Below the pieces are notes generated by a model. The model was given only the letters and a program-made list of their open reading frames with translations, was not told where the DNA came from and ran no database searches. Shown piece by piece: positions 33,845 to 46,706 of a DNA stretch of 64,000 nucleotides (position 1 is its first letter; each line of letters opens with the position of its first letter). The position numbers were made by a program, and so were the translations under genes. Source of the DNA: Homalodisca vitripennis (Eukaryota; Arthropoda; Insecta; Hemiptera; Cicadellidae); contig NW_025777945.1 of the NCBI RefSeq assembly GCF_021130785.1, positions 1 to 64,000 on the forward strand, given 5' to 3'.

Positions 33845-36069
33845 AGTTTAAAATATAAACGTAGTTAGATGGAACATTAAGGCGGAATTAAGTTTTAATC
33901 TACTATTAATTGGGCAAAATTATGTTATGCTAACCAAGTATTTCCAATAAGCTTGGAAAACACAGGTGTGGATCTTAAATCAAGGGTTTAATTACGTAAA
34001 TAATTCACTTATTTAAGTTTAGTTTAAAAGCCAATACCTATTCATTGTATTTATTTACAAAATTGAATGGGTATTTCTATTATTATCTTACTCCAGTATA
34101 GCAGGTTGCAAAAATTAATACATCTTAAACATGATAATAATAATAATAATATTATACGGCAGTAGACCTCTGTAGTATAGTTGTTTCGCTGAATCCACAC
34201 ATCATATTTGCTTTTGATTGTTTGTCCATATTTACTTCATATTTTGTAAATGTTTAGAATAATGTGCACGGGTTTAGTATTTACATAAACATGTATTTTG
34301 AACGAGGTTGTATCAATTATAAACAGGGGGTTATCTGACATACTATACAGGAGTAATTGGCCTAAAATCAGATGACACAGTTAGCCTGTATTGTTGTAGA
34401 CAGAGGGGAGAACCAACCGTAACTCTCTCGGGCCCCTTTATCTTCAAAATATATCATGAGTAAACGAAGAGGGTGACTGTTTTTAGGAAGTTTTAGAGTA
34501 AGGAAGGATTGAGCTCTACCAAAATTAGTGGCAATTAGTTCGGGTACAGTTCCTTTTCAATAATCCATGTTTTTGCTGGAATTACTATTTTTAAGGGTAT
34601 GAAAGGGTTGAGAACGTCTTCTTACGACGTGTGCAAGTTAAGTCAGAAGGCAGTCCAAAAACCCATTAAGGAAATTGACGAACAGCCTTTTTGAAATCAC
34701 AATGAACAATATTATTGAGAAGTACTGGGTGCCACAAAATTAAAATTTCAAAGTAAAGGAAGTGAAAGCAGCAGTAGGCCAGAAGTCCATTCTTCAGCAA
34801 GACCACGTCAGGCTACACGCGGCTGATGCCCTGAGGAAAACACTGGTTACCTTGTAACTTACATCTTTTGGATCCTTCAAAGAAGCGCACGGAGGCCAGG
34901 CGTTTCTAAGGTCAACAAAGTCTTGGAAGCGTTTGTGCTCTAATTATTGTGCGGCTAAGAGATTATCGAAGGAGTATTTACTATGTGGAGTAAAAATATC
35001 CCAATCCGATGGGAAAATATTTTTCGAGGTAGACAATTATGTGGAAAAGTATTACATACGAATACAGTTGAAATTAAAATATATCAGCCCTATTAATATT
35101 TAATACACTATCATATCGTACTATTCACGCCTATTGTGATTCTTTTAATGGATTATTAGTAAAAATGAGGCTATCTGAAATATCCTTGCATTAATAACTA
35201 GAACTTAGGAAAATTTATTTAAATTTATGAAAAACATCGATTAGGTTATAATTGCATTTTTAATTCACTGGTTTATATTTATCTACATGTTTGAAATTTA
35301 ACATTATTTTGTTACAACGCGCTCGAATAAACGTTTCATTACTAGTTTCGAAAGTGACCCATTGTGCAGCAAAGCCAAACGTGTAGCTATCGAGTACTAC
35401 AACAGAACTGTCTAGACAGTATGACCTTTCATCTGGATGCGAGCAAGCACACGAAATATTTAAAAATATTATCTGACATTTCATACTCTAGTAATTATTC
35501 TTCCATAAGGATAACTAACACTATTTTATAATTACTTTTGGTGATAGAATCAACTTTTTGAACATTGGGCTGCTAAATCAAATAATGGAATCACAATGGT
35601 GTTTTTACACATGTAATAATATACGTCACACAAAAAGAGTAAAAAATAACTGCTTCGATGTGTCAGGAAACCTACCTCCAGAGAAATCACATAATAGATA
35701 AGAAGATACTGTAGGTTTGTGGAATTGTTGTAAAATTGAATGTATTACAACAATCCAAGCAAATGATAAAGTTTAACTAGTTAATTTGTTTGCAAATCAA
35801 GAGACATGAAACCATATACTTTAAAGAGTAATTTTCCAGTTTTGAAATCTTATTTATAAATTAAAGAATATATAGATGTCAGTGACCTTTGTAAAACTAT
35901 TGCATTTTTTTAATTGGTAATCTATTGGCTATCAACCAGTACAAGCCAAGATACTTCTGAGGAGGTAGGGAACTTCTTTAACAACGCTCCTGATGATAAG
36001 TGGCTGCTAAACAAATTGGTATGAACAATTGAAGTTTATGTTACATATAAAAACGATGATCAGCTATAT
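33845..36069. other. AT-rich stretch, no gene seen
   Basis: A short (ATA)n tract lies at about 34134-34155. The minus-strand frame 35260-35484 has no recognisable domain. Nothing else is supported. The left border of the following LINE is unclear and may lie anywhere between about 36000 and 36170. Confidence 0.5.
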
Positions 36070-38849
36070 TTGAATATAGATGACGTGAACGATAATGGTG
36101 ATATTGTTGTTGTCTTTCTTGATGATGACAAATACACAACAATGGAAGTTTCACCATTACTGATGATACTTACTCCAGAACTTGGCCTCAACAACTATTG
36201 TGTCTATCGCAAGGATCGCTCTTCTGTGAACAGTACCAAGGAATCAGGTGGCGGTGTTATGATTGTTGTATAAAATTTGTACCCTTCCTTTGAAATGCCG
36301 TCTTCTATTGATAACATCGAATGCTTGTTCGTCACCGCTCGGATCTTCGGTCAGCCTACTGTCCTTGGTGGAGTATATATCCCGCATCAATCTCCAGCCA
36401 ATGTATTTTCAACTTTCAATGACTTAGTTGAAGAAGTGTGTGGTTCTTGTGAACCTGACACCAGGATTGTTATTGCTGGCTACTTCAATGTGCCACAAGT
36501 GGACTGGTCTTTACACTTTCAACCTCCGGGAATGCTGCAGTCGAGAGTATGTTTGACCTGATTAATTTCCTAAGTCTGCGGCAGCGCAACAACATTCTAA
36601 ACTCAAGAGGAGTTCTGCTGGATCTAGTTTTTTCAACGGATGAAGAGATTAATATTACGGCTGCCTCTGATCCTGTACTTTATGAAGAGGCCTTCCACCC
36701 GGCACTGGAATTTGAGATACTTTTTGGCTGTTCTGGTGTTGATAATTATGATGGGTTTTTCCATGATCTCAGACAGTGTACCATCGACAATGTCAGAGCC
36801 TGGCTTGCATCCCTGAATTACCCTGATCCCAGCTGTCCGGATATTGAAGCCTCCTTCAACAGGTTCTGTTTCAATATGGGGAGTTCTATAAAGACCAATT
36901 CACCTGTAAGAAGAAAGAACGGGTCTACTTACCCTCGATGGGTTACCCGGGAACTTAGACAATTGATTTCACGGAAGAAACTACTCCACCGAAACTACAA
37001 GTCTTCTCTTCTAGACTGCGATTATGAAGCTTTCAGAGTGGTCAGGCGACAGTGCAAAACTCTTGCCAGCGCATGCCAACAGGAGGTTTTTGTTACTGTC
37101 AACAATAGCATAAAGGAAAACCCCCGATCCTTCTGGGGTCATATTAAGTCCTTAAGTAAGGCTAACACTGTACCCAGCAGACTTCAATATGGCTTATTCT
37201 CAGCTGATGAACCCCAGGGTTTATGTGACTTATTCTCTGATTACTTCTCAACCATCTACACTCCACATACTGACTGTCATACTGATTACAATTATGAATC
37301 AAACACCAACATTTCGTTCTGTCTTTTCTCGGCCACTGAGATTGAAAGAAAACTACAGGACCGTGATGCCTCCAAGGGACCTGGACCGGATGGCATAACT
37401 CCTGCCGTTGTGAAGTTATGCAGTGATCTTCTGGCTCCTCACTTAGCTGTTTATCTCAACAGGCTGCTGCGTGATGGCTCTTTTCCGAACTCGTTGAAGC
37501 CTGGTTATCTTGTACCAGTTCATAAATCTGGATCTACATCTAAAGTAACATATTACCATCCTATTGTGATTCAGTCAGTGTTCGCTAAGATTTTTGAAAG
37601 TTTGATCCTGGACGTATTATCCTTTAAATTAAAGAGTGTCTTCATCCCACAGCAGCATGGCTTTCGCCCTGGAAAATCAACGACCACCAATGTTTGTGTC
37701 TTCAGTGACTATGTTGTTTCCTCCTTCTATCGTTTCCACCAAGTTGACTGCCTGTATTTGAATTTCGCTAAGGCATTCAACAGGGTCAGCCATAGCCATC
37801 TGATAGCTAAATTGAGGGCATACGGAATTATTGGGCCTCTTCTTCTGTGGATGCAAAGCTATCTCAGTGGCAGAACCCTTCAAGTCAAATTTGCGTCATC
37901 ACTCTCCAAGAATGTTGTGAGCGTAATATTGGGTGTGCCTCAAGGGTCCCTCCTCGGTCCTTTTCTATTTGGCCTGTTCATAAACGGGGAGTCAATAGCC
38001 GGCAACTTTCTTCTATTTGCCGATAGTGTTAAAATACTCAAGGAGGTGACCTCAATCCATCAACAACATGAGCTCCAGGAGGATCTGCTTAGGATAGAAC
38101 AGTGGTGTGATAGGAATGCTATGCAACTGAATGCTCATAAATGTCAATTAATGTTATTTGGAAGATCAAAAACTTTGCTGCACTTTGACTTCTCTTTGTA
38201 TGGCTTGTTACTGGATAGAGTGACAGTTATAAAGGACTTGGGGTTGTACATGACACCATCCTTAGATCCAGGTATACATATCACCAAGACTTGTGCTAAA
38301 GCCAATTGTGTTCTAGGGTTCATTTCCCGAACATCAAGAAACGCCCAATCTCCTACAACATTGAAGACCTTCTACGTGACTCTTGTTCGTCCCATTGTTG
38401 AATATAGTTCTACTGTCTGGGCTCCCCACCAGATTGGACATTGCGACCATCTAAATAAAGTTCAGAAACGTTTTCTGCGATTGGTATGGGTAAGAAGTGG
38501 CATCCGTTATCCTGATGTCGATATACAGGTTATTACAAGCCAACACTAGATCCTTTCGCTTTCATCTAGAAGAGTGGCTCTTGACCTTATATTTCTATTC
38601 AAGATTGTCAATAGTTTGGTTGATTGCCCTGAGCTCCTGCGTCACATAGACCTCCATGTACCTGCCGCAACCCGCCTTCTGCAGCCTTTCTCCAAGCACT
38701 CACACCGGACTGTCTACGCCTACCAGAGTGTAATTCCACGTCTGTTGCGTTTGGGAAATGCTGCCCACCAGTTGGAATTCTTTGGCGTATCCATGCTGGT
38801 GTTTCAGAGAGGGGCCTTCTCTTGGGTGTCTGAGCATGGTGAACATTGA
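36070..38849 (+). pseudogene. LINE ORF2 relic (endonuclease, reverse transcriptase, C-terminus)
   Basis: The endonuclease is seen as NNYCVYRKDRSS and ESGGGVMIVV, a stop at 36271-36273, then GGVYIPHQSP and IVIAGYFNVPQVDW. The usual Asp of GDFN is Tyr here. A shift near 36540 leads into a 666-codon frame (36549-38549) with LDLVFSTDEEI, KGPGPDGITP, PQQHGFRPGKST, YLNFAKAFNRVSH, GVPQGSLLGPFLFGLFIN and LLFADSVKIL. Two reverse transcriptase catalytic Asp residues are changed: motif A has Asn in place of Asp (about residue 401 of this frame), and YADD reads FADS (about residue 490). After the stop at 38547-38549 the same frame resumes as RRVALDLIFLFKIVN and DCPELL, ending at 38849. The substitutions mean the enzyme could not work even without the stops, so this is an old copy. 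Confidence 0.9.
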
Positions 38850-39363
38850 AAGCAAGAGTCTACCTTTGGTTGCTCATCCCTGCTAGTATTTTGTTATATT
38901 GTTTATTTTTTGTTCTATATTGTTTTGTCATTTCATTATTAAATTTTCGTAGTTTATACCGTCAGCACACACCTATAGCATGTACTTATAGCACTTATAG
39001 TATTTAGTATTAGCATGTGGTTGTCTTGTTGATTTTTGTCTTGTTGTATATTGACCCATGCACTAGAGGTAGCACACGCTTAGCATAAAGCATGTAGTTA
39101 TTATCTTGTTAACTTTTTTTCAATTTGTCTTTGATGCACAAGTTGCATACACTTAGCATGTACATTATTATATAATCATCTTGTTGACCATTGTTATCTC
39201 TTTTTGTATCTTGTCTTTGTTCTGTAACCATGGCTAGTCCAGTAGTACTAATATCGCATGTAAGTGGCTATGCATGAAAAGTGTAATACCAATATTTCTA
39301 ACACCATGTTGTAAACATTTTTATAAAATGGCGATTGCCGTATGTATGAATAAAAAAATAAAT
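36070..39363 (+). mobile_element. LINE relic, endonuclease to 3' end
   Basis: A 5'-truncated or 5'-degraded LINE reads endonuclease, reverse transcriptase, C-terminal domain and then about 500 bases of 3' UTR. The UTR ends with AATAAAAAAATAAATGATG near 39363. The coding sequence keeps one frame for most of its length, with only an in-frame stop near 36271, a shift near 36540 and a stop at 38547-38549. The 3' region contains loosely repeated GCATGTA / TAGCA segments. The clade appears CR1/Jockey-like without RNase H. Confidence 0.88.
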
Positions 39364-40299
39364 GATGAATGTATAATTAAGTCCCGCTACTTGATTCACA
39401 AATACTGGTAAATGCCGCCTCATCAGAGTCCTTACATACAACGTCAAATTCAATTTCATTAAATATATACTATTATTAGTACTATCTAAATTACTTCAGT
39501 TTTTATACTAATCAATTAAATCTACATTTTTATTGTTGGTCAAGCAACAAAATTAACATTTAAATCATTCAGAGACACTACAGGATCTGACTTCTTTTTT
39601 GGTTACTTCCCGGCTCCCTGACTTTTAAAAACTTTCTACACATCTTTATTTAGCTTATCATCTAAGATATTTACAAAATGTTAGTTTCTACCATATCTCG
39701 ATAATATTTTTTATTCTATTACTTAAAATTCTGTAATCTTCCCAAATAATATTATTCTTAGTTCTTACATATTGCTTGCACACTTTATCACTTTTTTCAT
39801 CATTTGTCTAATTTCTTCATTGATCCAATGACATGATTTTTATTTTTAGAAATATCGATCTTGTAAACATACTGATAAAATAGTTCTACCACTCTTTTAT
39901 TTAATATTTCAACTATTACATTGCTAAAACAATTCCATCTTATCTTAAACTAGCATATTCTTCCTTTAATTTATCCTTTTAAATATTCTTCAAATCTCTT
40001 ATAATATTTTTGTCCTTGTCGCAAATTAGATTACCTTTTACATTAAGCTCAAATAAATTACATCACGATAGGACATTCCCGACACCAAACTTTCTTACCC
40101 TACTTATATTTATAACAATAATTAAATATAATAATATACCTGCCATTGGTGTATGGTATGTAGGGTTTAAAGGCAGAATACTCAAATTAAAATTATTTGC
40201 AAAGTTTTAAAAACTGTGTTTTTTTTAAAGCACCCTATTATAACTAATAAAAGTATTAAAATCTCCAATAAATACTAAGTGATCATAAACGGATAATAA

Positions 40300-40590
40300 T
40301 CAATTTGCTAATACATTAAAACATTCAACAATATAGCCTGATTTTGGAGGACGATATACAGCACAAAGTAGCAGTTGCCAGTTCAAAGAGATTTCTATAA
40401 TTATGTACTCTTGTTTCTTATAATAAACAACGGTAGTCTTAGGAGTTATTTTATATTTAAAACCTTCTCTAATATAAATGGCTGGTCCTACGCCCTCTTT
40501 TCCATCTCTATTATGGCGGATTAAATTATAATTTTTAAGCATAAATGGTAAAGATGGAACAGCCGGCTTTAAAAACGTTTCAGAAACCAC
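40300..40590 (-). pseudogene. LINE endonuclease fragment
   Basis: This is an APE-type endonuclease segment, with VSETFLKPAV near the N-terminus (compare 'TETWL--'), YNLIRHNRDGKEGVGPAIYI (compare 'DR-G--GGG-AI') and LLLCAVYRPPKSGY (the 'VYRPP' block). In the next part, read in another frame, DHLVFIGDFNT is visible. It lies downstream of the ORF1-like relic and upstream of a stop-rich linker that corresponds to the region before reverse transcriptase. It is broken by shifts and stops. Confidence 0.82.
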
Positions 40591-41177
40591 TACTACATAA
40601 AAATGTAGTATATGTGTGTGTTTAAAAATGTTTTGTATTTATTAAAAAGTTTCAAAAGTTTCTCTATATACTATAATACTTTCCACATTAACATGAACAT
40701 TTATCAAGAATTTCTTAAAAATTAAAAATGCATTAAACAAATCACTAAAATGATCCCTTATACATTCGTCTTGATTAGTCATAATTTAATTTAAAGTTAT
40801 GACACGCTCCATATGAATTTCACTAAAAAGGTAAATAGTAGAAGAGAACTCAAAAACAAAAATATAAAACGATATAGTGATTTAAACTGGAGGATGTTAT
40901 CATATACATATTTAATACGAGTATTTTGACATACTGACAAACTTGTAACTATGAGCGTAAGTTTAAACCATTCTCAGGCTAGTTTATTAAGATCTACTAA
41001 GTTTACTACAGAATAGCGATCTCCTTGGCTATTACACATGAAAATGCCACCATCTTTTACCCATAATTAGGTATATACAGTTTGTCATTTTTACTTGCCT
41101 TGCAGCGTTAAGGAGTTTTATTTTCTCTATAATATAAATATCTATTAAGTTCTCCTTTTCATCAAAACGTACACCAT

Positions 41178-41775
41178 TTATTTATACCTCGATTTCTTTA
41201 GCAGACTGTTCCCATTATTTATTTTCATGGTTAAATCATCGGGAGCTTTCTTCAAATTGACGTTGTCTTGAAAAAGAAAATCATTCCTGTCAACAGTTGC
41301 ATTAATCTTTTTAGTATTTTCGTCCATCCATTCAGAGTACATTTGCATTGAATCAGTAAAATCTTTATTTGTTTGTTTTACTTCCTTTCTAAAGGCTAGA
41401 ATCTCAGACAAGATATCAGCGACTGAAACTCACACGCGATATCCCCAGCCCTATCTTTCTCCTTATCAGTTCTTGACCCGCTGCTATCTTGGTTGTACTG
41501 GAGATATTCCCAAATAGATTCGACTTTTAAATATTCATCTTTATTCATGCTTGGGTTATTACATTTAAAGTAAGATAAGATTTTGCATTTAATACACACA
41601 GCATGCACTGAATTAAAGGAAAACTCATTATTAGAAGATTTACACTTCTTTTGGTTGTACCCACTGACTCGATCGTTCTGGTGGGTTTAACGTTTAGTAA
41701 CTTTTCACCTATTGATTTTTGAGTGGGTGTTAATGGTGTATTATCGTCTCTAACAGTCTTTTTATTGCTACACAA
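41178..41775 (-). pseudogene. LINE ORF1-like relic (Cys-rich region and coiled coil)
   Basis: Three overlapping short frames read on the minus strand. The first (41775-41545) has a basic, Ser/Thr-rich start (NKKTVRDDNTPLTPTQKS). The second (41608-41396) holds HAVCIKCKILSYFKCNNPSM, which resembles part of a PHD-like Cys/His finger. The third (41411-41178) is a heptad-like helix with EVKQTNKDFTDSMQMYSEWM, then DNVNLKKAPDDLTMKINN. In related ORF1 proteins this last part runs into a 'LEQYSRR' block, of which SLLKKSRYK may be a remnant. ORF1 proteins bind LINE RNA. The shifts between frames show the copy is dead. ORF1 identity is inferred from layout and position upstream of the endonuclease. Confidence 0.55.
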
Positions 41776-41790
41776 GTCACATTTCTAGGA

Positions 41791-44483
41791 TGTATTACTG
41801 ATCACAATATAATCAAAATCAGTTTTGATTAAGTCATGTATACACTGCAAATATATCTATGTATATTTTTATTTGGAGTTCATCAAGTGATATTCAGTAG
41901 GCTTATAATTTTTTAAATACACTATGTATTATGTAATAAAGGCTTTCATTGTTATCAGTAGACGATGGGTAAACAAAGGAAGAAATTTCATTGTTATTCA
42001 GGTTCCACACAATGTAGCACTTTGCTTTTAATGTGAGACCATCAACATGTAATGTAGGGCAGGGAACTGACAGTTTAATTGTTCAGTTGGGAACATAAAA
42101 GAATGGTTGAGCAGAGCAGTGTGCTTCCGTAGAATATCACGTATATCTCAGAGATACACAGGATGTAAATGCGGTAACACTGAGGGAATACAGTGTCTGC
42201 TGTCTGAGACAATAGTCGATATTACAGAGTTAATTTGTTTTTTTTTAATTTTAGAGGAATACAATACAACAAAAAATCTTTTTTACCTTTACAGAGCAAC
42301 CTAAAGGTTTTTTTCTTTTGTTTATACACATCTCATAATTATTTAACTAAATTTTAATCAGTATTGAAAAATAAACATTTTATATCCATATAAGATAAAA
42401 TACAAAACCTCGAAACGGATGTCGCAATGCCCTAATATAAATATTTACACGGACATACAAACAGACACATATGTACTTACTTGGTCTCTACGTTCAGCTA
42501 GTCATCATAACATATTTAACAAAATAAAACATATTAGAAGCCAAAAAGAATTTTAAACGATTACTTTGAATACGATTAAATTTTTACTTGGAATATCACA
42601 GAATCTTTTACAGAGTTTTAATCTCGTACGGGAATATTTTTTACTTAGCCTAATGCACTCTTTGATCTATGGAACAAGATTATCTCAAATATGTAGATCC
42701 AGTAATGCAATACCTCAGTTTCCCTTCAAGATTATCCACAATAGAAGTTTCAAAAAAATTGGTTTTTAATTATATATACATGTATATATCAAAATATTAT
42801 GTATATGGATGGATATAAGAATCCATTTTGGATTCATATGTCCATCGTAGAGGTTTACTCAGGTGGAGAGTACGGATGAGATTTCAGCGATTTCTACGGA
42901 ATATAGAATTTCTGAATAAAACACGTTTCTTGATATAAAGCACCATAATATTTCTGTAACCCAACTATTTTCACCTGGTTCATTTCAGTTTAGCCCTCAC
43001 TTCAGTTCTATTGGTTTTAGAAATTTAGATTAGGTGAAATATGTTCGCTTTAAAGCAACAAGAAAATATTTAAATAAGTTTCTTCTGTACCTAACATCCA
43101 GGTTTTCCGGTTCGATCCTTCTCAAATGTAGTTGTGTAAGCAACGTTTCGTGCGAACAGGAAAATTTTGATGGTAATTATAAAACCTGCCACGTAATCCT
43201 GAGAAATAATAAATTCTCTTCATCCTCCAATAGACCGATGCATGTAAGCTATTCTAAATTATGCTTAGTTAATTCTATTAGTACTTTATCCAATAATTAC
43301 AAATTTCCAACTGAATTTTTTAAATTGGAAACTACTTTGTTGTCATCAATTATAAATAATTAACACAAATGTATAAATACTAAGTTAGTTCCAATTTTTT
43401 TTGCTAAATGTTCAAGATTATTATTCGAGCCAGGGATTGTGACAAACATATGTGTAGTAGCCCTTTTGTGCTTTTCAAAACATTGATTGAAATTATTTTT
43501 TGCATCGTTTGAGTTGGATCTTCATTTCCTGCACAGATACTTTTCAGGGTATACAAATCTGCGAATCATACAAGTAAAATGTCATACTCAATCAGAAGTT
43601 CAAATGACCAAAAAGTGTTTGACTGGACGAGCGCTCGACTTTTGCTACTCGGGCACTGAGAGGCGATATATCTGGCGTAATGGTGATTGTAATCTGTTTT
43701 ATATTGGTTTAATGAAAAGAGGTTTTTATCGCAGTCCTTCAAAGTATATCTTAATATACAGAAAAATTAGGATTATCTCTATTCTAACACCAATTATAAC
43801 AATTTATAGAAGTAAATGGAGGGAAATTGTTCACACGCTCAATGGTAAAGAAAGGAAATTGTAGCTAATAATTAAATACAAATACTTTTTGAAGTGCAAT
43901 TTCTCAATCTAGTTGTCTCGAAACTGATCTGGAATTCTTTTCCTGATAAAGTTGAACATTCAAAGATGAAAAATAGAAGGTGGAAACTTGTAGATTGATC
44001 CATGATAACGTTCTAACAACCATTAACACAATTATGATACAGTAACAATGTGTAAATATGATGAGGTCATATTTTAGAATATAATTTTAAAAGTTGCTTG
44101 TGTCTTAACTGATCAGCAAGACGAAACCCTGATGACGTTGAAAAGACAACAGATTTCGGTTGTATTTACAGGTAAACAATTCTTTGAAAACTATCTTTAA
44201 CATAGTAATCTCATAATTTATTAGAAAGACCACTCTTTCAAACAATCACAGTTTTCACGTAGATAATACATACAAGTAGAAAGGTTTTTGAGTATCATCT
44301 TTTTTAATTAGTTTTATTTTAAATGAACATAAATAACCTAAATGAACATAAATATTATGACCTCTAATTATGGTTAATTATACGTAGTTTTTGCTGTTTT
44401 ATGTTACACCTAACTAAATTTGATCCCTTACATGTAATGCAATGAATAATAACGTTGACGTTGAAACGATAATCCTCGTTTAA
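41791..44483. other. AT-rich stretch with a doubtful LINE C-terminus
   Basis: Most of this has no recognisable content. The plus-strand frame 42566-42769 contains LVREYFLLSLMHSLIYGTRL, which vaguely resembles the 'LR-IYYSL-HS-L-YG---WG' block after the reverse transcriptase in some LINEs. If real, it would be a small relic. Frames 43034-43363 and 43487-43864 match nothing I recognise. No TIRs or exon boundaries are supported. Confidence 0.35.
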
Positions 44484-44586
44484 GGGCGCGTACACATGGG
44501 CGCGACACGCCGCGCGACGTGCCGCGCGACAAGATAAGCAAGTCCGTACACATGGGCGCTGGTGTACGGTGACGTGTCGCGCGGCA
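44484..44586. promoter_or_regulatory. Left Harbinger end with two CGTACACATG motifs
   Basis: The motif at 44489-44498 (inside the TIR) is repeated at 44545-44554, each followed by GGGCGC. GCCGCGCGAC-type segments lie between. This is a likely binding region for the MADF protein or transposase, and it sits just upstream of the transposase start at 44603, so it may also act as its promoter. Function is inferred from the repetition. Confidence 0.6.
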
Positions 44587-44602
44587 GGAAAATATTACAA
44601 CA

Positions 44603-46706
44603 ATGATCAGAACTGAAATGGACGTTGAAGAGGCAGTATGTCTTTACATTTTGTATCGACGTTACAAGTCACGGAGACGAAGACAAAGACAAAAGTGGGT
44701 GCATCCAATTTTGAAAGATAGATTTAGTCATGGTGCTTTTTTTACTCTGTATCCGAAGCTGAGGAATTTCCGAGAAAAGTTTTTTAATTATTTTAGAATG
44801 TCAGTTGAATCATTTGATGGCCTTCTTAATATTGTTGAGGATGATTTAAAACCTTCCACAAACTTTGTGAGGGACTGTGTTTCACCTGAAGAAAAGCTAG
44901 TGATTACATTGAGGTAAGTGTATTTATTTAGGAAATTTTAATTAATTAACAAATGAGATATGTAAATGTATGATAATGTAAATAAAGAACATAGTCACAC
45001 TAAATGAAAAGTCTATAACACGTGTGTTGTAGTTGACATTACTCGTACAGTTCCATTAAACTTTCCTGTGACATGACACTGTCTGTAGGTGATGTAGCTT
45101 GTGTGGGATGTGGTTCGTTGAAGTTATGGGAGACTGGTACATGAGGGTTCATAAAGTTGTGTGCTGTACGTTGTAGGGCATATCCTGTCGTTGATGGACC
45201 TTGGCTGTACGGATTGCGGTTGTAGGGTGGGTTATGTGGAGTAGGAGCGTATGCTTGTGGTTGTGTGTGAATTTCTTGTGCACGTTGAATTACTTCTAGT
45301 AGTTGTATCTTAGTCCTTATCCTTACATGCTGTGGTACTCTTTTTAGTTCTTTATACAAGGACAAGCAAAAAAGCTTATCTTCATCATCACTTTCAGGCA
45401 ACGTCTGACTTTCTCTCAAGGAAATGCTCTTGGTCAAGATATCAGAGAAGTGCTTGTCCACAGGGTTTATTTTAGGTCTTTTAATTCCACTGCTAAGAGG
45501 TCGTTGAGGCATGGTCAAATCTTCATTGTCTGATCGTTCATCTACATCTTGCAAGACGGTGGTTTCATCTTCCTCGATGCTACTTTGAGTTTCCTTATTT
45601 CGCATGGTGTTTTCCAAAAACATCAATCTTTGAAAATATATGTAAGGTGTGCTTTTTACTGCTGCTGACCCTGACTTAGTCGTCTTTTTCTTTCTCAGCT
45701 CCCTTGCAAAGCTGTCTCTCAAATTCTTCCATCTTTTTTGAAGTGAAGCACCTAAAAAAAAAACACATACACTAACATAATTGTTTAGAAACATTTCCGT
45801 ACTAATGCGAGTGTGTTTATTTTCAGGTATTTAGCTACTGGATGTTCTTTCGTTGAACTGCACTACAACTATAGATTGGGAAAGTCTACAGTATGCAGCG
45901 TGGTCAAGCAAGTATGTGCTGTAATCTGGAACAAACTCAAATGTATTTGCATACCAACAACCACAGAAGAGAAGTGGAAAGAAGTAAGTGACGAATTTCT
46001 CCGCTATGCCAATTTCCCTAACTGTCTTGGAGCTGTAGACTGTAAACACATTAGACTACAGCAACCTGAACATACGGGGTCACTTTTCTACAACTACAAA
46101 CACTATTTCTCAATGATCCTGCTAGCTGTTTGCGATGCAAACTATAGTTTCTTGTTTGTTGATGTTGGAGCCTACGGAAAAAGTAATGATTCTTCTATTT
46201 TTTAAGAATCCACATTTTACAAAAAGCTTATAAAAAACAAGTTGAATATTCCTGATCCGAAACCAATTTCAAATAGAGACGCAAAACCTCTACCATATGT
46301 ATTGGTTGGTGACGATGCCTTTGGTCTCAGCAAAAACATCATGCGCCCATACGTTGGAAAGATGTTAGAACACTCCAAGCGAATATTCAACTACCGACTT
46401 TCCAGGGCTAGAAGGTACATAGAATGCACTTTTGGAATTTTAGCAAACAAATGGCGAATTTTCCATAGGCCTATTAATGTGAACGTAGACTTTGCAGAAA
46501 ACATTATTTTGGCGTGTTGTATGCTACACAACTATGTTCGTCAGCGAGATGGTTGTAGATACGAAGATACCTTGTATGCAGCACCGTTTTTCAATGTGGA
46601 AAACGTAGTACAACGCCCAAACACATACGCGAAAGAAGTAAGGGATAGAGTTCGTCATTACTTCATCACTGAGGGAAGACTACCATGGCAAGACAAAATG
46701 GTGTAA
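44603..46706 (+). pseudogene. PIF/Harbinger transposase, one nonsense codon
   Basis: This nuclease would cut and join the element ends. I read two exons. Exon 1 (44603-44913) opens MIRTEMDVEEAVCLYILYRR and ends in VSPEEKLVITLR at a GTAAGT donor. The acceptor TTTCAG ends at 45826, and joining restores the family block TLRYLATGCSF. Exon 2 runs to the stop at 46706, for about 396 residues in total, a normal length. The DDE residues are visible: Asp in GAVDCKHIRL (about residue 175), Asp in VLVGDDAFGL, and Glu in ARRYIECTFGIL, with about 35 residues between the last two. A TAA at 46203-46205 (about codon 230) interrupts the frame between the first and second Asp; coding resumes in the same frame with ESTFYKKL, so it is a point nonsense change. 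The intron holds exon 2 of the MADF gene on the other strand. Confidence 0.92.

Larger units (their letters stand above)
39370..41790 (-). mobile_element. Decayed LINE on the minus strand with ORF1 and endonuclease remnants
   Basis: Reading leftward from about 41790 there are ORF1-like pieces (Cys-rich region, coiled coil), then an endonuclease at 40590-40300. A GDFN block follows in another frame near 40255-40220 (DHLVFIGDFNT), then a stop-filled linker reaching the first part of the reverse transcriptase near 39380-39450. The left end abuts the 3' tail of the LINE at 36070-39363. The element is old and cannot be assigned to a clade with confidence; ORF1 with a zinc-finger/coiled-coil design occurs in CR1-group LINEs. 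Confidence 0.7.

Noticed and set aside
43095..43125. GGTTCGATCC as a tRNA or SINE box B
   Set aside because: No box A at the right distance and no foldable cloverleaf was seen.
44125..44165. CTGATGA followed by GAAA as a hammerhead ribozyme core
   Set aside because: There is no room for a proper stem II between the two core parts, and no pairing stem I or III was found.
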